Shown here: positions 50,953 through 64,000 of the stretch, piece by piece | How positions within the stretch are numbered: the stretch's first letter is position 1 | Layout: each line of letters opens with the position of its first letter | Assembly: GCA_964562015.1 (NCBI GenBank) | Contig: CAZLRH010000007.1 | Span: 151,282-215,281, forward strand | Reading direction: 5' to 3' | From: CAZLRH01 sp964562015 | Lineage (GTDB): Bacteria > Verrucomicrobiota > Verrucomicrobiia > Opitutales > JABDGR01 | DNA length: 64,000 nucleotides | The notes under the pieces: generated by a model | Told to the model about the DNA's origin: nothing | What the model saw: only the letters and a program-made list of their open reading frames with translations | Databases searched by the model: none | Translations under genes and position numbers: made by a program

Positions 50953-51210
50953 CTAGCGGCGGTAGATGGGTTGGACGTAGACGGGCGCCACATAGACCGG
51001 TCGCGGCGCGACATACACGGGCTGCGGCGCCACATACACCGGCGCGGGCACGACCACCACCGGCCGTGGCTCCACATAGACGGGTCGGGGTGCCACCACC
51101 ACGCCACCAACCGGCTCCACCACACAGCCCGCAAAGGCCATCGTTCCCAAGAGTATGGCGCCCGGCAGCCAGCGAGAATCCACACCACGAAAAATATTTT
51201 TTATTAACAT
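50953..51210 (-). CDS. Small Pro/Val-rich lipoprotein
   Basis: This 85-residue protein starts at the ATG at 51210. The signal ends at Cys29 (MAFAGC), a loose lipobox. The mature part is made of VYVAPxPVYVAP-type repeats, rich in Pro, Val and Tyr, ending VQPIYRR. It is 25 bases upstream of the DUF3300 gene and likely cotranscribed. The function is unknown. The repeat composition suggests an extended beta or polyproline structure. Confidence 0.6.
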   Translation of the reverse strand: MLIKNIFRGVDSRWLPGAILLGTMAFAGCVVEPVGGVVVAPRPVYVEPRPVVVVPAPVYVAPQPVYVAPRPVYVAPVYVQPIYRR

Positions 51211-51308
51211 GGCGCAAGCATACTCTGAATGCTCCGCCGGTGCCATGGGGCATTACCCTGCTATCACGCGCTTCGTTCCGCTCCGTCAAAAGCAAAAGAC
51301 CGGCCGGC

Positions 51309-51878
51309 TCAAAAATCATCCAGCCCGATGGTGGTGATGTTGCCGTGTGCAACGTTGACGCGGATCTGCATCCAGCCAAGCATGTACCACGGGTTGGCGT
51401 CGTAATACCAGATTGCGTCCGCGGCCCGCGGGTCGCCGGTATACGGCATGCCGAAGCGGGCCAGAAATTGCGGCGCGCTGGCACCCTGCTCGGGGCGCAT
51501 TTCGAGAAACAGTCGCCGGGACTCCGAGTCCGCCGCCCGCGGGAAAAGGATGAGGGTGCTGATCAACCAGAATCCGATCAGGAGTGAAGCCAGGCTCAGA
51601 GCACAGAATGGCAACACCCAGGGCGCCCACGCGCGGCGAAAACGGACCAAAATAATGAGATTAAGGCCCAAAAAGGGAAATAGAATGCACGTCCACGTGC
51701 TTAAAAAAATCATCGCGGCCGCCAGCCCCAGCGCGCCCACCATGGAAAGCACCAGCCACCCAAGCCGGCGATAAAGGGCATGGCCAAAATAGCCGACGAA
51801 GCCAGCCAATAAAAGCAAGGCCAGCCCGCACAACAAAGTCGTCCATAGCGCCGCCAGAATTTTAAATAATAAATACAT
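51309..51878 (-). CDS. Multi-span membrane protein of unknown function
   Basis: This 189-residue protein starts at the ATG at 51878 (MYLLFKILAAL). It has about four to five hydrophobic segments in the first 125 residues, then a soluble tail of about 65 residues (EMRPEQGASAPQFLARFGMPYTGDPRAADAIWYYDANPWYML), ending TIGLDDF. The tail resembles small beta-rich domains of SmpA-like type by pattern (F-G-x-P-Y-x-x-D...WYY). I do not recognise the family. A longer frame from 52004 would start within the palindromic repeat cluster and is unlikely. Confidence 0.6.
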   Translation of the reverse strand: MYLLFKILAALWTTLLCGLALLLLAGFVGYFGHALYRRLGWLVLSMVGALGLAAAMIFLSTWTCILFPFLGLNLIILVRFRRAWAPWVLPFCALSLASLLIGFWLISTLILFPRAADSESRRLFLEMRPEQGASAPQFLARFGMPYTGDPRAADAIWYYDANPWYMLGWMQIRVNVAHGNITTIGLDDF

Positions 51879-52039
51879 GGCTAAAAGCGCAGTGCACCAT
51901 CGGATGATTGGCGTTTGTACTTCATCTGAAGGCTTTTGTCCATTCAAGCCCACACCAAATGTTGACCCTAGGCCGGTCCGGAGGGCCGGCCCTACCCAAC
52001 ACACACGTTAGACTTCGGCGCTTACGATGTGATTTGAAG

Positions 52040-52159
52040 GTAGTGTCCTAATTTCATCAGAAACAAGCCGGCGGGCTGAGGGCAGCCCGCCCTACCCCAA
52101 GCAAATGTTTTAGGTAGGGCGCGCTGCCCTCAGCGCGCCGTTTCAAATTAGGACATTAC
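52040..52159. repeat. 120-bp palindromic repeat element, copy 2
   Basis: This copy has the same length and order as 16981-17100. The terminal repeats are tgtcctaattt (52044-52054) and aaattaggaca (52145-52155). Relative to copy 1, the fifth base of the left end changes T to C and the matching base on the right changes A to G, so pairing is kept. The central hairpins are retained. A 10-base direct repeat ttgaaggtag occurs at 52034-52043 (overlapping the left end) and 52163-52172, possibly related to insertion. Confidence 0.85.
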
Positions 52160-52210
52160 GGCTTGAAGGTAGGCCCAGCCCTACCCCTGACTCGATTTGT
52201 TACAACAGTT

Positions 52211-52250
52211 TATTGCTGAAGGGCCCAAGGTATTGCTGAAGGACCCAAGG
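52211..52250. repeat. 20-bp tandem duplication
   Basis: Two adjacent 20-base units (tattgctgaagggcccaagg and tattgctgaaggacccaagg) differ at one position. It is just inside the right arm of the composite palindrome. It looks like a local replication slippage product; only two units, so it is not a CRISPR array. Confidence 0.8.
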
Positions 52251-52336
52251 TAGGGCCGGGCCTCCGGACCGGCCTAGTGTTTATCTTTTCCAGCCCGCAA
52301 ACGAAGTCACTCCTCGGACGCGGACTGAGCAGACCC

Positions 52337-52370
52337 AAAAAAAACAGGGACGCCCTCGCGAGCGTCCCTG
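52337..52370 (-). terminator. Intrinsic terminator of the rpoBC operon
   Basis: On the minus strand, a 9-base-pair stem (cagggacgc/gcgtccctg, 52345-52370) with an 8-base loop is followed directly by eight Ts (52337-52344 on the plus strand are As). It lies 26 bases after the rpoC stop, as expected for the end of this operon. Confidence 0.93.
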
Positions 52371-52395
52371 TATTGGTCCCCACCCTGCGGTTGGC

Positions 52396-56535
<4,140 letters not shown>

Positions 56536-56616
56536 GGCGGAAGTGATTTAAGATTGAAAACCGAATAAATTAATGAAGAAGAAAACGCACAATGACGTGC
56601 GGACTGGGCGAAGGCG

Positions 56617-60429
<3,813 letters not shown>

Positions 60430-60620
60430 AATGGGTGACCGGTTTAGGGTTGGAAAAGGAGGAAAAGAAAAAAAGGGAACCGCAGATTACGCGGACAACA
60501 ACGGCAGGAAAACAAAGACAAACGCGACCTGGCGGCCCCGGCAGTGCGCCAGGGCCGTCAGGCCACGGTAGAAATTCACGAAATAGGTGCTCAGACTCAG
60601 GCGGTGGAAAAAATAAAGAA

Positions 60621-61013
<393 letters not shown>

Positions 61014-61155
61014 GATGTAATCCGCGTTGAACGGTCAGCGCCCCGGTCGGGGCAATTGAGGGCGGGACGCCCCTGACTTGGCTCTTCGGCGGGTCTCCGT
61101 AGTTGGAGGTTAGTATAACTAAGGTTGGGTTGTTTTTCGCGGGATGCGAAAGGGA

Positions 61156-61683
61156 TTAGGCCGCGGCGGCTTCGCCCGCCTGGCTCTTCGCCTGGAGGAC
61201 GTTGAGCAGGCTTTGCGGGGCGGCTTGGAGGAGGCGCACGAGGCTGGTCGCCGGCGTGCTGAGCAGGCCCAGCAACTGGGCGCGCAGGGTGGCGATGCCC
61301 GGCAGGGTGGCCAGGGCCTGGACGTCCGTGGCGCTCAAGCGGCTCTGGCCCATGATGGCGCCCTTGAGCGGCAGCTTTTCCTTGTCCTTGCCGTACTTGG
61401 TCAAAATCTTGGCGACCTCGGCGGCATCCGTGCCCCCGACGACTATCGCGGTCTGGCCGAGCAGCCAGGAGGCCTCGAGCGCGGGCAGCTTGCGCTCGCG
61501 GGCGGCGGCGTTGAGAATGCTGTTCTTGACGACGTGGTACTCCGCCTTCTGGGCGCGGAGCGACGCGCGCAATTCGGCGGCGTCGGCGACCGTCACCTTG
61601 CGGTAGTCGGCCAAAAAGACGTAATCAGACTTGCCGAGAAACCCGGCCACTTCGTCGACGAGGAATTTTTTATCGGGGCGCAT
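61156..61683 (-). CDS. rplJ: 50S ribosomal protein L10
   Basis: This 175-residue stalk base protein has the L10 N-terminus (KKFLVDEVAGFLGKSDYVFLADYRKVTVADAAELRASLRAQKAEYHVVKNSIL). Helices that bind rRNA and L7/L12 follow (ATLPGIATLRAQLLGLLSTPATSLVRLLQAAPQSLLNVL). The start is an ATG at 61683. The 62 bases between rplA and rplJ are too short for the long L10 autoregulatory leader of E. coli. It is followed by rplL. Confidence 0.97.
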   Translation of the reverse strand: MRPDKKFLVDEVAGFLGKSDYVFLADYRKVTVADAAELRASLRAQKAEYHVVKNSILNAAARERKLPALEASWLLGQTAIVVGGTDAAEVAKILTKYGKDKEKLPLKGAIMGQSRLSATDVQALATLPGIATLRAQLLGLLSTPATSLVRLLQAAPQSLLNVLQAKSQAGEAAAA

Positions 61684-61745
61684 GGGAAATTGAGTGTTTT
61701 GGTGTTCTAGTTCTTAGTGCTTGGTTTAAAAACAACGCGCAGAAG

Positions 61746-62438
61746 TTAGAATTTGGCGTATTCCTTGGCGTCGATGCGGACGCCGGGGCTCATCGTCGAG
61801 CTCAGCGTGAGCGTGCGGATGAATTTGCCCTTGCAGGATTCGGGCTTGGCCTTGCCAAGGGCTTCGAGCGCGGCCGAGGCGTTTTCCGCCAGGTCGTCGG
61901 CCTTGAAGGAGCGCTTGCCGACAATGATGGCGACGCTCGCCGTCTTATCCATCTTGAACTCCACGCGACCGGCCTTGACGGCCTTGATGCCGGCCTTGAC
62001 GTCCTCCACGACGGTGCCGGACTTCGGGTTCGGCATGAGGCCCTTGGGACCGAGGACGCGCGCGACGGTGCGGACCGTCTTCATGGCGTTCGGGGTGGCG
62101 ATGGCGACGTCGAAATCGAGCCAGCCTTCCTGCACCTTCTTCAAATAATCATCAAGCCCGGCGTAATCGGCGCCCGCGTCGAGGGCTTCCTTGGCGTCTT
62201 CGGTGAAAACGAGCACGCGGACCTTCTGGCCGGAGCCATTGGGCAGCGCGACAGTGCCGCGCACCATCTGGTCGCTCTGCTTCGGGTCAAGCTCCATGCG
62301 GGCCTGCAATTCGACGGTTTCGTCGAACTTGGCGGCGGGGAATTTGCACAGGATGTCCACGGCCTCGCGGAGGGCGCGGGGCTGGGCGAGGTCGGCCACT
62401 TCGTGGGCCTTCTTAAAACGTTTGGTAAGCTTGACCAT
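61746..62438 (-). CDS. rplA: 50S ribosomal protein L1
   Basis: This 230-residue protein forms the L1 stalk that guides the deacylated tRNA out of the E site. It shows the L1 signature: FDETVELQARMELDPKQSDQMVRGTVALPNGSG near 40, ADYAGLDDYLKKVQEGWLDFDVAIATPNAMKTVR near 95, and GPKGLMPNPKSGTV near 130. It starts at the ATG at 62438, 49 bases after rplK. Length matches the family. Confidence 0.98.
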   Translation of the reverse strand: MVKLTKRFKKAHEVADLAQPRALREAVDILCKFPAAKFDETVELQARMELDPKQSDQMVRGTVALPNGSGQKVRVLVFTEDAKEALDAGADYAGLDDYLKKVQEGWLDFDVAIATPNAMKTVRTVARVLGPKGLMPNPKSGTVVEDVKAGIKAVKAGRVEFKMDKTASVAIIVGKRSFKADDLAENASAALEALGKAKPESCKGKFIRTLTLSSTMSPGVRIDAKEYAKF

Positions 62439-62487
62439 GGTGATGGTGAACAGTGAAAAGTATTAGGTAAAGGGAGCGGGCGCGAGA

Positions 62488-62913
62488 TTAACCTTCCACC
62501 GTGATGCCCATCTGGCGGGCCGTGCCGGCGATGGACCGGGCGATGGCCTCGAGGTCGCTCGAGTTGGCGTCCTTGATCTTCAACTGCGCGATTTCGAGCA
62601 GTTGCTTCTTCGTCACTTTGCCGACTTTTTCCTTGTTCGGGACCTTGGAGCCGGACGCGATGTTCGCGGCCTTCTTGAGCAGCACGCTCGCCGGGGGCGA
62701 CTTGAGGATGAAGGTGAACGACTTGTCCTGGAAAACGGTAATGACGACGGGCAGAATCAGGCCGGCCTGTTCCTTCGTGCGGGCGTTGAAGTCCTTGCAA
62801 AACGCCATGATGTTGACGCCCTGCGCGCCGAGCGCGGGGCCGACGGGCGGGGCCGGGTTGGCGGCGCCGGCCGGCAACTGCAGGCGAATGATTCCGGTGA
62901 TTTTCTTGGCCAT
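62488..62913 (-). CDS. rplK: 50S ribosomal protein L11
   Basis: This 141-residue protein binds the GTPase-associated rRNA region and takes part in the stringent response. It has LQLPAGAANPAPPVGPALGAQGVNIMAFCKDFNART at 11-46, SFTFILKSPPASVLLKKAANI near 70 and the C-terminal SSDLEAIARSIAGTARQMGITVEG. All positions typical for L11 are present. It starts at the ATG at 62911-62913. The gene lies 33 bases after nusG in the usual order nusG-rplK-rplA. Confidence 0.98.
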   Translation of the reverse strand: MAKKITGIIRLQLPAGAANPAPPVGPALGAQGVNIMAFCKDFNARTKEQAGLILPVVITVFQDKSFTFILKSPPASVLLKKAANIASGSKVPNKEKVGKVTKKQLLEIAQLKIKDANSSDLEAIARSIAGTARQMGITVEG

Positions 62914-62946
62914 GGGAAAGGAGGATGGGTTCGAAAAATGAAAAAA

Positions 62947-63528
62947 CTAGGAGGCTTCCGTGCGTTCGACCTGCCAGTATTCGAGTTCGACCGGGGTGAA
63001 GCGGCCGAAGATGGAGACGGAAACCTTGAGCTTGCCGCGGGACGGGTCGGCCTCGTCGATGCGGCCGGTGAGATTGTGGAAAGGTCCGTCAGTGATTTTG
63101 ACTTCCTGGCCGACGACGTATTCGATCTTCGGCTTTTCCTTGCCCTGGGCTTCCTGCACCTGATTGATGATGCGGTCAATTTCCTCCTGCTTGAGCGGCG
63201 TGGGACGATCCCCGCCGATGAAGCCGATGACGCCCTGCACCCCGCGCACAAAATACCAGGGCTTTTGCAAGATCTTCGCGTCATCATCGTACAAGCGCAT
63301 CCGGATGAACACGTAGCCGGGATAGAACTTGCGGACCTTGGTGAACTTGCGCCCGTTCTTGATTTCGCTGACGGTTTCCGCCGGCACCAGCACCTCGAGC
63401 ACGAAGTCGCCCATTTCCTCGACCTGAATAAACTTGTCGAGATACTGCTTCACCTTGCCCTCCATGTTCGAGAGGGTCTGCAAAGCGTACCAGCGGGGCT
63501 CGCTGAGAGTGGCGACGGGAGAGGACAT
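62947..63528 (-). CDS. nusG: Transcription termination/antitermination factor NusG
   Basis: This 193-residue protein has the NusG N-terminal (NGN) domain, RWYALQTLSNMEGKVKQYLD... FVLEVLVPAETVSEIKNGRKFTKVRKFYPGYVFIRM. The KOW domain comes at the end, GQEVKITDGPFHNLTGRIDEADPSRGKLKVSVSIFGRFTPVELEY. It binds RNA polymerase and modulates pausing and Rho action. The ATG at 63528 is chosen; a GTG at 63549 overlaps the secE stop in the same frame and is an alternative (200 residues). It follows secE and precedes rplK. Confidence 0.97.
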   Translation of the reverse strand: MSSPVATLSEPRWYALQTLSNMEGKVKQYLDKFIQVEEMGDFVLEVLVPAETVSEIKNGRKFTKVRKFYPGYVFIRMRLYDDDAKILQKPWYFVRGVQGVIGFIGGDRPTPLKQEEIDRIINQVQEAQGKEKPKIEYVVGQEVKITDGPFHNLTGRIDEADPSRGKLKVSVSIFGRFTPVELEYWQVERTEAS

Positions 63529-63545
63529 GGGCGCGGAGACGGCGA

Positions 63546-63776
63546 TCACTTGGCCACCATATGTGTGAAGAAGGTGACGAGGTTGAAGACCGAGAAGTCG
63601 GAAACGCTGATGAACACCCCCAACAGCAGGACTGCCGCGATGACCACGAACGTGGAGTTCATCAACTCCTGGAACGTGGGCCAGGAGGCCTTGCGCAGCT
63701 CGTCAATCGTCTCGCGCCAAAAAAGGGCGGCGCGACGAAAGGGGTTGCGCTTGGGGTTGGTGGCCGTGGCGGGCAT
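63546..63776 (-). CDS. secE: Preprotein translocase subunit SecE
   Basis: This 76-residue protein has an N-terminal positively charged part (NPKRNPFRRAALFWRETIDELRKASWPTFQELMNST) with the SecE hallmark E-L-R-K-x-x-W-P. One transmembrane helix follows (FVVIAAVLLLGVFISVSDFSVFNLV). It forms part of the SecYEG protein-export channel. It starts at the ATG at 63776 and lies just after tRNA-Trp. Length is typical for the short form of SecE. Confidence 0.95.
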   Translation of the reverse strand: MPATATNPKRNPFRRAALFWRETIDELRKASWPTFQELMNSTFVVIAAVLLLGVFISVSDFSVFNLVTFFTHMVAK

Positions 63777-63792
63777 GAGAGGAGGGGAATTG

Positions 63793-63864
63793 AAAATTAA
63801 AAATGGAAAATGGAAAATAGCGTCGGGTCGGGCCTGGTATTTTTCATTCTACATTCTTCATTTT
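63793..63864. repeat. A+T-rich imperfect inverted repeat between tRNA-Trp and secE
   Basis: The left arm (63793-63819, aaaattaaaaatggaaaa...) and the right arm (63838-63864) form a 27-bp inverted repeat with about five mismatches around an 18-base G+C-rich loop. Similar A/G- or T/C-rich stretches occur at 32641-32700 and 15190-15255. It may be a widespread filler repeat; no gene is seen here. Confidence 0.45.
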
Positions 63865-63945
63865 GCCTTCTAGGTGACGGCGAAGGCCGCCAGGCAACGT
63901 CGGAAAATCCGGCGGAACGGCGAGCCAAAGGGTCGGCGGCTTAAC

Positions 63946-64000
63946 TGGCAGGGGCGGAGGGAATCGAACCCACAACCAACGGTTTTGGAGACCGCTACTC
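63946..64000 (-). tRNA. tRNA-Trp (CCA anticodon), 5' end outside the window
   Basis: On the minus strand the sequence reads from the D-arm through an anticodon loop CTCCAAA with anticodon CCA, the T-loop GGTTCGATTCC and a 3' end with encoded CCA (63946-63948). About 21 bases at the 5' end are beyond the right edge. The position just before secE is the common genomic place for tRNA-Trp. Confidence 0.9.

Larger units (their letters stand above)
51969..52276. repeat. Composite palindromic cluster around the second 120-bp element
   Basis: The outer arms are 51969-51997 (taggccggtccgga, then ggccggccctaccc) and 52249-52276 (ggtagggccggg, then cctccggaccggccta). They are inverted copies of about 28 bases with few mismatches. 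Between them lies the 120-bp element (52040-52159) and a 20-base tandem duplication (52211-52250). The arm core (GC hairpin followed by ccctacc) has the same layout as each half of the 120-bp element. The whole 517-base gap from the membrane gene to rpoC is this cluster plus the terminator; no gene is present. Confidence 0.75.

Noticed and set aside
52211..52250. Tandem 20-base repeats as a possible CRISPR array
   Set aside because: Only two adjacent units without spacers, and no cas genes in the window.
61684..61745. L10 leader (autoregulatory RNA) before rplJ
   Set aside because: The gap is only 62 bases and shows no conserved L10-binding structure that I can recognise.

Overview
The window is a G+C-rich bacterial chromosome segment that most resembles a member of the phylum Verrucomicrobiota. 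This is inferred from gene content, not from a marker tree. The supporting traits are: ECF sigma factors with a membrane segment and extra domain fused to their C-terminus; many secreted proteins made of Ig-like repeats that end in a Val-Lys or Ile-Lys tail; long DP/W-repeat solenoid proteins; and extended acyl carrier proteins. No phage, plasmid, transposase, rRNA or CRISPR array was found. The contig starts inside a methyltransferase gene and ends inside a tRNA-Trp gene.

Region 1 (1-12.9 kb): a Phd/PIN toxin-antitoxin pair, lgt, a 1359-residue secreted chitinase with two cellulose/chitin-binding modules and an unassigned central domain, twin DP-repeat proteins, a periplasmic substrate-binding lipoprotein and a VanZ-like membrane protein. 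Region 2 (12.9-17.7 kb): ligA, phosphoglucomutase and a hotdog thioesterase, with nested palindromic intergenic repeats. Region 3 (18-25.7 kb): two large secreted beta-propeller/Ig proteins, an aspartyl-protease-like TPR lipoprotein and ilvE. Region 4 (25.8-32.6 kb): an MNT/HEPN pair whose HEPN gene is frameshifted, fabF-acpP, a small-protein/nucleotidyltransferase pair, two ECF sigma factors (the first followed by an out-of-frame DP-repeat remnant) and fabG. Region 5 (32.7-43.6 kb): a PD40 propeller, a CysJ-like reductase without a flavodoxin domain, another propeller/Ig protein, an RsuA/RluB-type pseudouridine synthase and several secreted or anchored proteins. Region 6 (43.8-52.3 kb): an extended ACP and an ACP-dehydratase fusion flanking a GH17/Ig protein, then DUF2950, DUF3300, a small lipoprotein and a membrane protein. 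It ends in a cluster of palindromic repeats. Region 7 (52.3-64 kb): the classical transcription/translation block tRNA-Trp-secE-nusG-rplK-rplA-rplJ-rplL-rpoB-rpoC, all on the minus strand and closed by a clear intrinsic terminator.

The housekeeping genes cover transcription, ribosome, fatty-acid synthesis, lipoprotein maturation, DNA ligation and glycogen/sugar-phosphate metabolism. The accessory genes point to polysaccharide degradation (GH18, GH17, CBM2) and a large repertoire of secreted repeat proteins. The most unusual observations are: a 120-bp palindromic repeat found twice with compensatory changes in its terminal inverted repeats; loss of all four cysteines of the second zinc site in RpoC; the extended-ACP family with a dehydratase fusion; the uncharacterised domain inside the chitinase; the split HEPN gene; and the DP-repeat remnant downstream of a sigma factor.
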